Source: Nocardia fusca NBRC 14340
GTDB lineage: Bacteria; Actinomycetota; Actinomycetes; Mycobacteriales; Mycobacteriaceae
Reading direction: 5' to 3'
Assembly (NCBI RefSeq): GCF_001618425.1
Contig: NZ_BDCU01000041.1
Coordinates: forward strand, 124,001 to 188,000
Length of the DNA stretch: 64,000 bases
Shown here: piece after piece, positions 26,416 through 34,880 of the stretch
How positions within the stretch are numbered: position 1 is the stretch's first letter
Layout of the letters: each line of letters opens with the position of its first letter
Translations under genes and position numbers: made by a program
The notes under the pieces: model-generated
Databases searched by the model: none
What the model was told of the DNA's origin: nothing
The model's input: only the letters and a program-made list of their open reading frames with translations

Positions 26416-27705
26416 GTGAAAAACTTCGAGGATCTGGACTTCTTCCTCGGGCAGGAGCTGGTCGCCGATCCCTACCCGTACTTCGACGCCCTGCGCGAAC
26501 GGTGCCCGGTGACCCGCGAGAAGCACCACAACGTCATGATGGTGACCGGCTACGACGAGGCACTGGAGGTCCTCAACGACGCCGAGCGGTTCTCCTCCTG
26601 CATTTCGGTGACCGGGCCCTTCCCCGGTTTTCCCGTCCCCATCGACGAGAACTCCGACGCCGACGCCCTGATCGCCGAACACCGCGATTCACTGCCGTTC
26701 AGCGATCAGCTCCCGGCCCTGGACCCGCCGACCCATACCGCGCACCGCGGGCTGCTCATGCGGCTGATCACCCCCAAACGCCTCAAGGAGAACGAAGAGG
26801 CGATGTGGGATCTGGCCGACAAGGTGCTCGACGGGTACCTGGCGCCCGGAAAAGGGGAACTCATCCGGAATTTCGCGGGCCCCTTCACCCTCTACGTGAT
26901 CGCGGACCTGCTCGGTGTGCCGCCGGAAGACCAGGAGGAGTTCCTCAACGCGTTGCAGCGCGATCCGCACCGCACCGGCACGGTCGGCAGCACCAGCTCC
27001 GATCACGCCATGGAGCACAACCCGATCGAATTCCTCTACGAGAAGTTCTCCACCTACATCGAGGACCGCCGCACGAATCCGCGCGGCGATGTGCTGACCA
27101 GTCTCGCGGAGGCCACCTTCCCCGACGGTAGCCGGCCAAAGGTGATCGACGTGGTCCGGGTCGCCGCCAACCTCTTCTCGGCCGGTCAGGAAACCACGGT
27201 GCGATTGCTGTCCTCAGGGCTGAAACTGATCGCCGAGGACCCGGAACTGCAGGCCTGGCTGCGCGGCGACCCCGAACGCATCAACAACTTCATCGAGGAG
27301 ATGCTGCGGATGGAGAGCCCGGTGAAGGGCGATTTCCGGCTGGCGAAGACCACGACCACGGTCGGCGGTGTGGAGGTCCCGGCGGGTACGGTCCTCATGC
27401 TCGCCAACGGCGGCGCCAACCGCGACCCGCGGCGCTTCGAGAACCCGAGCGTTTTCGACGCCAAGCGGCCCAACGCCCGCTCCCACATCGCTTTCGGCCG
27501 CGGTATCCACACCTGCCCCGGCGCCCCGCTGGCCCGCACCGAGGCGAAGGTGGCGTTCAAACGCCTGCTCGAGCGCACCACCGATATCCGGATCGACGAG
27601 AGCGCCCACGGCCCGGCCGACGCGCGCAGATACCAGTATCTGCCCACCTTCATCCTGCGCGGGATCACCGCACTGCACCTGGAATTCGACCGGACGGAAG
27701 GGTAG
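26416..27705 (+). CDS. Cytochrome P450 monooxygenase
   Basis: 429 aa from GTG 26416 with AAGGGA about 10 nt upstream; longer readings run into the operator. Seen: I-helix FSAGQETTVRL (about 254), ExxR in EEMLRMESP (about 295), and heme loop FGRGIHTCPGAPLAR with Cys367. Followed 5 bp later by its ferredoxin. Unlike the P450 at 14226 it has the common AGxET I-helix, so the two enzymes are not recent copies. Both sit under the same class of operator, which suggests two hydroxylation steps in one regulon. Confidence 0.93.
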   Translation: MKNFEDLDFFLGQELVADPYPYFDALRERCPVTREKHHNVMMVTGYDEALEVLNDAERFSSCISVTGPFPGFPVPIDENSDADALIAEHRDSLPFSDQLPALDPPTHTAHRGLLMRLITPKRLKENEEAMWDLADKVLDGYLAPGKGELIRNFAGPFTLYVIADLLGVPPEDQEEFLNALQRDPHRTGTVGSTSSDHAMEHNPIEFLYEKFSTYIEDRRTNPRGDVLTSLAEATFPDGSRPKVIDVVRVAANLFSAGQETTVRLLSSGLKLIAEDPELQAWLRGDPERINNFIEEMLRMESPVKGDFRLAKTTTTVGGVEVPAGTVLMLANGGANRDPRRFENPSVFDAKRPNARSHIAFGRGIHTCPGAPLARTEAKVAFKRLLERTTDIRIDESAHGPADARRYQYLPTFILRGITALHLEFDRTEG

Positions 27706-27710
27706 GCCAG

Positions 27711-27932
27711 ATGAAGGTCATCGTCGACGAGGACTCCTGCAAGGGGCACGGTATCTGCACCACCCTGTGCTCGGAAGTGTTCACGCTCAACGACTACGGC
27801 TACGCCGAGGCGGTCTCCGAGGACATCCCCGAAGAGCTGCACGAGGCGGTGCTGACCGCCAAGGACGCCTGCCCCGAGTGGGCGATCAAGATCGTCGACG
27901 AGACGGAGGGCCGGCCACCGGGCGCGACTTAG
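27711..27932 (+). CDS. 3Fe-4S ferredoxin, P450-associated
   Basis: 73 aa. Cluster motif CKGHGIC (about 9-15) and ACPEWAI (about 53-59), with a Cys in CTTLC between them. His replaces the second Cys of the 4Fe-4S pattern, as in the ferredoxin at 14015. It starts 5 bp after the P450 stop and is surely its electron donor. The reductase must be encoded elsewhere. Confidence 0.92.
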   Translation: MKVIVDEDSCKGHGICTTLCSEVFTLNDYGYAEAVSEDIPEELHEAVLTAKDACPEWAIKIVDETEGRPPGAT

Positions 27933-28291
27933 TCGGTATCGGAGGTCGCGCCCGGTCCGGCGGGCTGCGCGTTCCCAGTTGCGGATTGCGGCGTCTCCAC
28001 GCGCCAGTACACGATCGAGCGCGGAGTCCTTCACCGGTCTCGTCACTCGCGCCGGCAGGCCGCCTTCGCCGACCAGCTGTCCGAGAATAGTGCTGCCGGT
28101 TTGGACGATGCCGAGCTCGCGCATCGTGGTCGAAGGTTTGGTGTCGATCACCGCGGGGGCCATTCCTTCCCAGTGATGGCGAGACGGAAGCGGAAACGGC
28201 CCCATTTGTCCTCGCGCTTCGGTCACCCCGATCTGAACCGGGCGAGCAGGGTGAAGTCGCGCGGTAGGGGGATCGGCCGCATAATGCCCCG
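27933..28291. other. Gene-free stretch between ferredoxin and orphan P450
   Basis: About 360 bp between convergent genes. No ORF here looks convincing. A minus-strand open stretch near 27990-28170 (containing MRELGIVQTGSTIL) has protein-like wording but no match I recognise and no good start; it may be a gene remnant. No clear terminator hairpin was seen. Confidence 0.4.
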
Positions 28292-29551
28292 CTAATGAGT
28301 TGCAGAGAAGACGACCGGCAACGCGGTCAACGCCCGGTGAAACGGGCCCGACCGCCACGCCAGTTCATGAGGTGGCACCGCGAGCCGCATCTCGGGGAGT
28401 GCGTCGATCAGCTGATCGACCGCGTCCTGAGCGATCAGGTAGCTCACCGACTTGGCGGGGCAGGCGTGCGGCCCGGCGCTCCACGCCAGATGTGATCGGT
28501 TACCGGTGCGGTCCCCACCACGGATCGCGGGATCGTTATTGCACCCGGCGAGGCTGATGAGCACCAGTTGATGGGCAGGTAACCAGGTGTTGTCGAGAAG
28601 AATCGGCTGCAGAGGATAGGTTGCGCAGACGTTCGCCAACGGCGGATCGTTGAACAGCACCTCGTCGATCGCATCACGGGTCGACAAGCTTCCCCCGAGC
28701 ACATGCCCGCCGAACCGGCTATCGGTCAGCATCAGCAGCAGGGTGTTGGCGATCAGATTCTGCTGCGGTTCCAGGCCCGCGCCGTAGAAACTGATCAACT
28801 GAGCGAGCAACTCCTCATCGGTGAGGTCGTCCGGATGATGGGCAAGCCACGACGTGACATCGTTCGCGGGCTCCGCGCGCCGGATCGCGATCAGCTCTGC
28901 GAGAGCATCGCTCAATGTGCGCATACCGTCGTCGGCAGCGACGGTATCGAAGAGTGCGGCAGTACCGGCCGCTACCCGCTGCCCCAATTCCGCCGAGCAC
29001 CCCACCATCTGGTTGAGGACCTGGAAGACGAGCGGAAACGCATACTGAGATACGAGATCGGCAGTACCGGCCGCAGCGATGGCTTCGATCAGCGGGACAG
29101 CGATTTCCTCCACCATGGAATGCAGCCCGTGCAGGTCGATCCCTTCGATGCTCGCGGTAAACGTCCGCCGATATCGAACATGGGCCGCACCGCTGTTGTG
29201 CAGCGCATCCGGACGCCATTCCAGCATCGGGCGGATGGGAGAGTCGGCGGGAATGCGCTGCTGCCAGCTCCGTGGATCGGAAGGAAAATGGTCGGGGTCA
29301 TTGAGGATTTGCAGCGCCGTGTGGTAGCCGAGCACCAAGGTTGCCGGTACAGAGGGTGCCAGCTCCATCGGGGCCAGCGAACCGTACCGCTTGCGCAGAT
29401 CTCGGTACCCGCTGTGCGGGTCGGCGGCGAACTTCCGGCTGCGCAAACAGACCTGAGGCGTGTCGGTGTTGGTAGGGGATCCTTGCTGGACGGGGTGAGA
29501 AGCGCGCGCGGTGTCCGGCGACGCCGATACCGGAGGCTGTCTGGTGGCCAT
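28292..29551 (-). CDS. Orphan cytochrome P450 of conservon type, ExxR motif lost
   Basis: 419 aa. Heme loop present: HLAWSAGPHACPAKS with Cys364. I-helix region FYGAGLEPQQN (about 255-265) lacks the usual Asp/Glu-Thr pair. Where ExxR should be the protein reads Glu297-Val-Leu-Phe300, so the structural Arg is missing. CYP157-type P450s encoded with Streptomyces conservons (cvnA-D) are known to lack ExxR, and the N-terminal layout (RSRKFAADPHSGYRDLRKRYG) fits that group. No conservon kinase, roadblock, DUF742 or GTPase gene is beside it. It may be regulatory, catalytically altered, or a stranded remnant. Confidence 0.82.
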   Translation of the reverse strand: MATRQPPVSASPDTARASHPVQQGSPTNTDTPQVCLRSRKFAADPHSGYRDLRKRYGSLAPMELAPSVPATLVLGYHTALQILNDPDHFPSDPRSWQQRIPADSPIRPMLEWRPDALHNSGAAHVRYRRTFTASIEGIDLHGLHSMVEEIAVPLIEAIAAAGTADLVSQYAFPLVFQVLNQMVGCSAELGQRVAAGTAALFDTVAADDGMRTLSDALAELIAIRRAEPANDVTSWLAHHPDDLTDEELLAQLISFYGAGLEPQQNLIANTLLLMLTDSRFGGHVLGGSLSTRDAIDEVLFNDPPLANVCATYPLQPILLDNTWLPAHQLVLISLAGCNNDPAIRGGDRTGNRSHLAWSAGPHACPAKSVSYLIAQDAVDQLIDALPEMRLAVPPHELAWRSGPFHRALTALPVVFSATH

Positions 29552-29769
29552 CGTCGTTGTGTCTCCCGAGTGAAAGGTATGCCGTTGTAACGCGCATCAC
29601 CGTAGACGGCACGCCTGGGCGAGTCCTACAGTCTGAGGCGACACATTCGGTATCACATCCGACACGAATACCTCTCTACTCGAACAAAATTCGCAACGCC
29701 GTCGGCTCACACCGGTACGAATGGTCGCGGGCTTATCTTTCTCCGATCGCTCGGCTGTGCGTCTGCGAG

Positions 29770-30003
29770 ATGATCACGCAAACCACGGTCGACCCGCCTC
29801 CCGAAGAACGGGCGCTGGTCGAAAGACATGGTGGTGCCATGACCCAGGCGCGGCACGGGACGAATTTGCGCGTCTGGCTTCGCCTCGGCCGAATGAGTGG
29901 GGTCCTGGTCCGGCCGGACGGCATCGTACAACGCAGCGGAGCGCTGTCCGACCTGTGCGCGGCGGTACCTCACTTCGAACCGAGCATCCGACGCAAACAC
30001 TGA
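29770..30003 (+). CDS. Hypothetical small protein
   Basis: 77 aa from ATG 29770. Charged N-terminus, then NLRVWLRLGRMSGVLVRPDG, which looks like real protein wording. No recognised domain and no strong SD. It may be a short regulator or a leftover from the conservon-like neighbour. The 218 bp between the P450 start and this ORF show nothing else convincing. Confidence 0.3.
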   Translation: MITQTTVDPPPEERALVERHGGAMTQARHGTNLRVWLRLGRMSGVLVRPDGIVQRSGALSDLCAAVPHFEPSIRRKH

Positions 30004-30159
30004 GATTCTGAACTTATCTCGAAGTCGAAACCTCACGACAAGCCTATGTGACCGATATGCAGGTCACATGGCGGCATCGGCTACGCGACGGCATCTCTCA
30101 AAGGTCCGCCCGGACCGAGCCGACGGACTCGGATCACTGCCACAAGCGAGGGGGCGGCG

Positions 30160-30634
30160 GTGAGTGGTCCGAGATTCAGGTCACGGTAGCGGTGGGGGTC
30201 GACCTGAAGCCGGGCAACGGGATCGCGAAGCCGCTCCACCAGATCCGCGACCCGTCGCTCGAGAACCCAGCGGTAGGCGGGCAGATAGATCCGCCGCCGG
30301 GCGACTTGATAGGACAGCAACCGCTCGCCGTGCAACCCCGCACGATGGCCTCGAACCGGACCGTACCGACGCACGGTCCGCTTCAGCCCTTCATCGTGGC
30401 GCTGTCGAGCTTCGACGGATCCACATCACAGCCCTGGAATACCTCGAGCGCCTGCCATATTCCCTCGACCGACTGATCGGTTACCTCGCCGGAGTACGGA
30501 ACCGGGATACCGCCGTGCGGAAAGAACGGACTCAGGCGCTCCCACGGTTGCGGGGCCCGGGAAAACGTTCCACAGACGATCGCGTTGGGAGAACAGGCCT
30601 TCCACTCGCCGGAAGTTCTCGAGGCGTCGCTCAT
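30160..30634 (-). pseudogene. Frameshifted DUF6939-like gene remnant
   Basis: Two minus-strand frames join into one protein-like sequence. Frame 1 (30634 to about 30386) reads PWERLSPFFPHGGIPVP, GEVTDQSVEGIWQALEVF and SATMKG, then a stop. Frame 2 continues directly with LKRTVRRYG, GHRAGLHGERLLSYQ and IYLPAYRWVLERRV. One missing base at about 30385 (GGCTGAAG where GGCCTGAAG is expected) explains the break. The wording matches my memory of DUF6939 proteins, function unknown. The C-terminus dissolves after about 30190, so decay rather than a single sequencing error is likely. Confidence 0.5.
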
Positions 30635-30956
30635 TCATGAACTTGCGCATACCTGGCTGGGCATGATCTGCGAGATTTCGATCACCGACGATGGGAGCGG
30701 TGAATGGAACTTCACGTTGCCGTCGGGAACAGCGCATAAGTCGGTACGTTCTGTTCTCTTCGCGGCACATTTCGCCATATCCTGTGGACGCTATTTCGGA
30801 ACAGATGGCCGTCTGGTCCAGTCGACATTGACCTACGGCGATTACGCTCGCGACTGTGTGGGCCTGTGCCGAAACGATCCCACGCCAACCCTGATGGGTC
30901 GGTATGTCTGGGAGGAACTGAACGAATACGTCGAAGCCGCCGCGATGGGCGGATAA
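30585..30956 (+). CDS. Zincin-like (HExxH) protein fragment
   Basis: 123 aa open frame from a TTG start. Residues 14-26 read ASLIHELAHTWLG, an HExxH zinc-site motif; Glu40 lies 18 residues after the second His, where gluzincins carry their third ligand, though this could be chance. The C-terminus (GRYVWEELNEYVEAAAMGG) looks natural. The N-terminus overlaps the DUF6939 remnant on the other strand, so a 5' truncation is likely. Function not assigned. Confidence 0.35.
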   Translation: MGEQAFHSPEVLEASLIHELAHTWLGMICEISITDDGSGEWNFTLPSGTAHKSVRSVLFAAHFAISCGRYFGTDGRLVQSTLTYGDYARDCVGLCRNDPTPTLMGRYVWEELNEYVEAAAMGG

Positions 30957-31045
30957 CGACGGTGGGCGCTGCACGGTAGTATTCGAGCTCTACAGTTTCG
31001 GAAGCGGCCGATATTTCCAACTCCCGGCTCCGAAGGAGTCAGGGT

Positions 31046-31360
31046 ATGGGCGGTTCCGTCGGGCGGGCGGCTTGGCAGGATCTGATCGATCGCATGGTCG
31101 AACAGAAGCGGCGGCTGGTCGAGTTCGCGGACTACGAGCCGGAAAAGGAACGCTACAAATCTCATCGGCGCAACCCGCTGGGGCATGTCCTTCGCGATAA
31201 TCACTTGCGCACCCTCCCACCTCTGACAACCGAAGGGATGCTCGACATGTTCAACTACAGCTATCTCTGGATCAGTCCCACCGGCCCCGAAACCCCCGAG
31301 CAGATAACGGACGAGTTCCTCGACACCGCTATCGCCGGGATGCGGACACACGCCGAATAG
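31046..31360 (+). CDS. Hypothetical protein, first gene of a two-gene unit
   Basis: 104 aa with a good SD (AAGGAG, 7 nt before ATG 31046). Mostly helical and charged (LIDRMVEQKRRLVEFADYE), no signal peptide, no domain I recognise. Its stop is immediately followed by the ATG of the next gene, so the two are translated together. Given the partner's resemblance to immunity-type proteins, a small toxin or accessory immunity role is one option, unproven. Confidence 0.5.
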   Translation: MGGSVGRAAWQDLIDRMVEQKRRLVEFADYEPEKERYKSHRRNPLGHVLRDNHLRTLPPLTTEGMLDMFNYSYLWISPTGPETPEQITDEFLDTAIAGMRTHAE

Positions 31361-31888
31361 ATGGAACTCGGTGAGAAGGCTGCCCTCGTCCGCCCCCGCA
31401 TGGCGGAACTCGAACGCAACGGCTGGGCCCACGAGCTCGGCGAACCTGTCCGAGCCGAGGGCTTGCCGCCCGCGCTCGCGGACCTGTACCGGCACTTCAA
31501 CGGCCTGAGCACCCGCATAGGCCTCATCGATGTCCGTGCGGCCGAAGACGTCCTGGCCGAACTCTCCGGGAAAGGGACGGGGGACCTCCATGAGCCCACC
31601 CCGAACCTGCTGCAGTTCGGCAATGTCTGCGCCAGCTTCGTACTGTGCGCCGACCTCGACTCCGGCGCGGTGCACCTGCTCGACGCCGACGCGTATATCG
31701 ACGCCGTCGAGCAGGGCGAGACGCTCCCGGCCGACCCCATCGCGCCGAACCCTGTCGCCTTCGCCGACACGTTCCTTTTCGGCCCGCGCTACCGGGAGCT
31801 CATCGACCTCGCCGGCGGCTACCCAACGCCTGAGGACGAGGAAGAGGACGAATGGCGCCTCCTCATCGAAGAACTCGGCTTCATCTGA
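31361..31888 (+). CDS. SUKH-like (SMI1/KNR4-type) protein, possible immunity protein
   Basis: 175 aa acidic protein. LPPALADLYRHFNGLS (about 36-51) resembles the core helix-loop of SUKH-fold proteins, followed by LLQFGNVCASFVLCADLDSGAVHLL strands and an acidic tail (DEEEDE). SUKH proteins often neutralise contact-dependent or polymorphic toxins. No toxin gene is recognisable beside it, so it may be an orphan immunity gene. Starts directly after the stop of the 31046 gene. Confidence 0.45.
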   Translation: MELGEKAALVRPRMAELERNGWAHELGEPVRAEGLPPALADLYRHFNGLSTRIGLIDVRAAEDVLAELSGKGTGDLHEPTPNLLQFGNVCASFVLCADLDSGAVHLLDADAYIDAVEQGETLPADPIAPNPVAFADTFLFGPRYRELIDLAGGYPTPEDEEEDEWRLLIEELGFI

Positions 31889-32130
31889 ACAGCTACCGGA
31901 CGCCTCGGCTCGCCAGCCGCTCCCGCAGGTCCAGCAAATACGGCGGGACTCCCAGGATGTCACGGATTTCCTCGAGGTCGCGCATTCGTCCTCCATCATT
32001 TTCGATCCGCCGCATCCCGGTCCATGTCGAGCGCCCACCACACAGCCTGCAACCAAACGAAATCGAATTCGGTGTTCTGCCGATCGGTGGTGAAGCCGTG
32101 CGCGCACGGCACCCCACGTAAGACACCCTC

Positions 32131-33153
32131 TCAGACCGTGAGCAGGACCTTGGTGGCGCGACGCTCGTCCATCGCGCGGTAGCCGTCCGCGGCCTGCTCC
32201 AACGGCAGGGTCAGATCGAAGACCTCTCCCGGGTCGATATCACCGCGGACGATGAGGTCGATCAGCTCGGGCAGGAAACGGCGCACCGGGGCCGGGCCGC
32301 CGTGCAGGTGGACGGTGGAGAAGAACAGCCGCATACCGTCGAGTTCGACACCGTGGGCCACCCCGACGTAGCCGACATGGCCACCGGGACGGGCAGCGCG
32401 AATCGCCTGCATCATCGATTCCTGGGTGCCGACCGCCTCGATCACCGAATGCGCGCCGAGCCCGCCGGTGAGTTCCTTGATCCGGGCCACCCCGGCCTTG
32501 CCACGTTCTTCGACGATCTCGTCGGCGCCGAACTCGAGGGCCAGCGCCTGACGGTCGGCGTGGCGGCTCATGGCGATCACCCGGTCGGCGCCGAGTTGTT
32601 TCGCGGCCAGGACGCCGTGCAGACCCACCGCGCCGTCGCCGACGACCACCACCGTCTTCCCGGGGCCCGCCTCGGCGGCGACGGCGGCGAACCAGCCGGT
32701 TCCCAGTACATCGGACGCCGCGAGCAGACTCGGATACAGCGCCGGATCCGGAGATCCCGGAACGGCGACCAGCGTTCCGTCGGCGAGCGGGATACGGGCA
32801 CGTTCGGCCTGGGTGCCGATCGAGCCCATCGGGACGTTGTGCACGCAGCGGCTCTGGTATCCGGCCCGGCAGATCTCGCAGGTGTTGTCGGAGGCGAAGA
32901 ACGACCCGACCACGAAATCGCCGACCGCGATACCGGCCACCTCCGGGCCGATCTCCTCCACGACGCCGATGTATTCGTGCCCCATCGGGGCCGGGCCCTC
33001 GACCGGTTCCACGCCGCGGTAGGGCCACAGGTCCGACCCGCAGATACAGGTGGCGGCGATGCGAATGACCGCGTCGGTGGGCTCGACGATCTCGGGGTCG
33101 GGCCGGTCCTCGACCCGGATGTCGCCGGGGGCGTACATGATGACTCCACGCAT
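32131..33153 (-). CDS. Zinc-dependent alcohol dehydrogenase family protein
   Basis: 340 aa MDR enzyme. ATG 33153 has AGGAGACGG upstream. Seen: catalytic-Zn Cys38 (CICGSD), GHE at 58-60, structural Cys92, Cys95 and Cys103 (in TCEICRAGYQSRC) with Asp at the position of the first structural Cys, and nucleotide fold VVVVGDGAVGLHGV (about 166). Oxidises an alcohol or reduces an aldehyde with NAD(P). It sits apart from the acyl-CoA operons and is followed upstream by a DJ-1-type gene; both could handle aldehyde stress. Confidence 0.9.
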   Translation of the reverse strand: MRGVIMYAPGDIRVEDRPDPEIVEPTDAVIRIAATCICGSDLWPYRGVEPVEGPAPMGHEYIGVVEEIGPEVAGIAVGDFVVGSFFASDNTCEICRAGYQSRCVHNVPMGSIGTQAERARIPLADGTLVAVPGSPDPALYPSLLAASDVLGTGWFAAVAAEAGPGKTVVVVGDGAVGLHGVLAAKQLGADRVIAMSRHADRQALALEFGADEIVEERGKAGVARIKELTGGLGAHSVIEAVGTQESMMQAIRAARPGGHVGYVGVAHGVELDGMRLFFSTVHLHGGPAPVRRFLPELIDLIVRGDIDPGEVFDLTLPLEQAADGYRAMDERRATKVLLTV

Positions 33154-33254
33154 GTTCACCGTCTCCTGTTGTTTTCGCTCAGGTTTCGAATTTTCCGGAG
33201 CACGTCGCAGATATTCCGATACGCGGGATAGTGCGGCCGGGAGAGAAATTCGCG

Positions 33255-33947
33255 TCAGGCAAGCACCTCGACAACTTTTTCGGCGAGTGGCCCGGAGGAA
33301 GCCGGATTCTGGCCGGTGAACAGATTCCGGTCGACGACGGTGTACGGCTTCCAGATTTCGCCGCGTGTGAAATTTACACCGAGCTTCACCAGTTCGTCCT
33401 CGGCCGTCCACAACGCTTTCGCACGCAACCCGACCGCGTCTTCTTCGTCATTGGTGTACGCGGTCAGGCGGTACCCGGCGAAGGGCGATACACCGTGGCG
33501 TCTGGTCGCCAGGATCGCCACCGGTGCATGGCAGACGATGGCCAGCGGCTTGCCCGAGGCGAGGGCCGCGGTCAGCAGCCTGCCGGAGTCCGCGTCCCGC
33601 CACAGATCCTCCATGGGTCCGTGGCCACCGGGGTAGTAGACCGCGTCGTAGTCGGACAGGCGGGCGTGTGCCAGTTCGATCGGCCGGCGTAACTCTTCGG
33701 CCGAGCGCAGGGCCTCTTCCAGATCCCGGGCGATCTCTTCGCTGCCGGCCATCGAGGGCCGCAGACTCATCACGTCGACATGGGGCACCACCCCGCCGGG
33801 GGTGGCCACCACAACTCGATGACCGGCCCCGGTCAGTGCGCGATAGGGAGCGGCGAACTCTTCGGCCCAATACCCGGTGGGGTGGCGGGTGCCGTCGTCG
33901 AGTGTCCAATAACTCGCCCCGGTCACCACGAAAAGAATATCGGCCAT
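33255..33947 (-). CDS. DJ-1/PfpI family protein (Hsp31/glyoxalase-III-like)
   Basis: 230 aa class-I glutamine-amidotransferase-like fold. Seen: GYWAEEFAAPY (about 25-35) with the Glu that pairs with the nucleophile, YYPGGHGPMEDLW (about 104-116), and the nucleophile elbow AIVCHAP with Cys139-His140. This Glu-Cys-His set is typical of Hsp31-type glyoxalase III or chaperone proteins. SD GGGGAG lies before ATG 33947. Likely detoxifies reactive carbonyls or protects proteins. Confidence 0.85.
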   Translation of the reverse strand: MADILFVVTGASYWTLDDGTRHPTGYWAEEFAAPYRALTGAGHRVVVATPGGVVPHVDVMSLRPSMAGSEEIARDLEEALRSAEELRRPIELAHARLSDYDAVYYPGGHGPMEDLWRDADSGRLLTAALASGKPLAIVCHAPVAILATRRHGVSPFAGYRLTAYTNDEEDAVGLRAKALWTAEDELVKLGVNFTRGEIWKPYTVVDRNLFTGQNPASSGPLAEKVVEVLA

Positions 33948-34877
33948 AACAGCTTACTCCCCGATCGGTTGTAGAGCTGTGAGCGGGTGAAGTAGATTTC
34001 ACGCAACCCGAATTCGCATCCACTATAAGGCGGCCCCGCGGGGACGGGCAACAGCCCCGATGCTCCCCCGCGCGGCAGCATAGGCGTGATGAATGGATCA
34101 TCGATGAATGTGAGTGCAATTCGCACGAGAATCGACGGATGCCGATGCGGCCCGCTCTTCGCCCGAGGTCATTGTCCCGGGAGCCGCCGCACGCTTCTCG
34201 ACCAGGCCGGCACGCCGGAGTCGGCGCGCGGCGGCCGGTACCTCCCGCGCCGACTCGTGATCACCGATGTATCGGCGCCCCGTCCGCCGCGGTGCCCGCT
34301 TCGCCGCGAACGCCGCGGGGCCTTCTTGCGTGTCCGCGCTGTGATAGGCCCGCGCCGAGGCGTGCCGGGCGGCCCGCAGCGCGCCGGGCCGACCTGAACG
34401 AGCGCCACATCGCAGCCGAGTTCGCCGAATTCGATCATGGCGGCGACCCGGCTCACAGGGCACGGCACGATCTCGAGCTCGCGGTTCCTGGTGAGACTGC
34501 GCAGCGCACCGATAGCGCCCATACTCGACAGCGCGAGAGAACGGCCGCTCGGCAGGTAAACTACTGAAATTTCGCCGCATCCACGCGACCGTATAGCCCG
34601 TCGAGCCGACGGTTCTCTCGCCAGGGGAACGTTCGTTCCCTGTTCACCGAACGAGATCCGTGCCTTGCCGATGGTTGGGCCGCGAGATTGTGCAGACATC
34701 ACAACGCGCAGCCGAAAGTATGGTCTGACAGGCCGTTTCCCGCCCCCGGGCGGCTCGTTAACATCATGCACCGGAGCTGTTGGAAGCGACGGGGCAGGTG
34801 GTCCGTGACGTTCTCCGCGGCCCCATCGGATCATCCCTCCGCGGGTTCAATTCTTCACACCGTTTCCCCGAGGAGGC
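33948..34877. other. 930-bp stretch without an intact gene
   Basis: Between the divergent DJ-1 and DUF3556 genes. Its middle (about 34280-34556) is a degenerate copy of the CoA-transferase/crotonase pair found at 39.8-41.7 kb. The flanks, 33948-34279 and 34557-34877, hold no ORF with family-like sequence. The segment just before 34878 carries the SD AGGAGG. Confidence 0.6.
34280..34556 (-). pseudogene. Deletion-scar copy of a CoA-transferase/crotonase gene pair
   Basis: On the minus strand, about 34556-34390 encodes ALSSMGAIGALRSLT, ELEIVPC and GELGCDVALVQV, closely matching the CoA-transferase at 40590 (FTLSSMGAIGALRSLT, ELDIVPC). It is then joined, in another frame, at about 34385-34395 to a piece (ALRAARHASARAYHSADTQ, EGPAAFAAKRAPR) that matches the C-terminus of the crotonase at 39798. 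DNA similarity to 41520-41660 and 39830-39940 is visible by eye. The order matches the intact locus with the roughly 1.6 kb between removed. Confidence 0.75.
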
Positions 34878-34880
34878 ATG

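Noticed and set aside
27990..28170. Possible minus-strand gene with MRELGIVQTGSTIL wording
   Set aside because: No SD, no recognised family and no clear end; left as a possible remnant only.
28300..29590. A 295-aa plus-strand frame opposite the orphan P450
   Set aside because: It is the antisense of the P450, which has a convincing heme loop.
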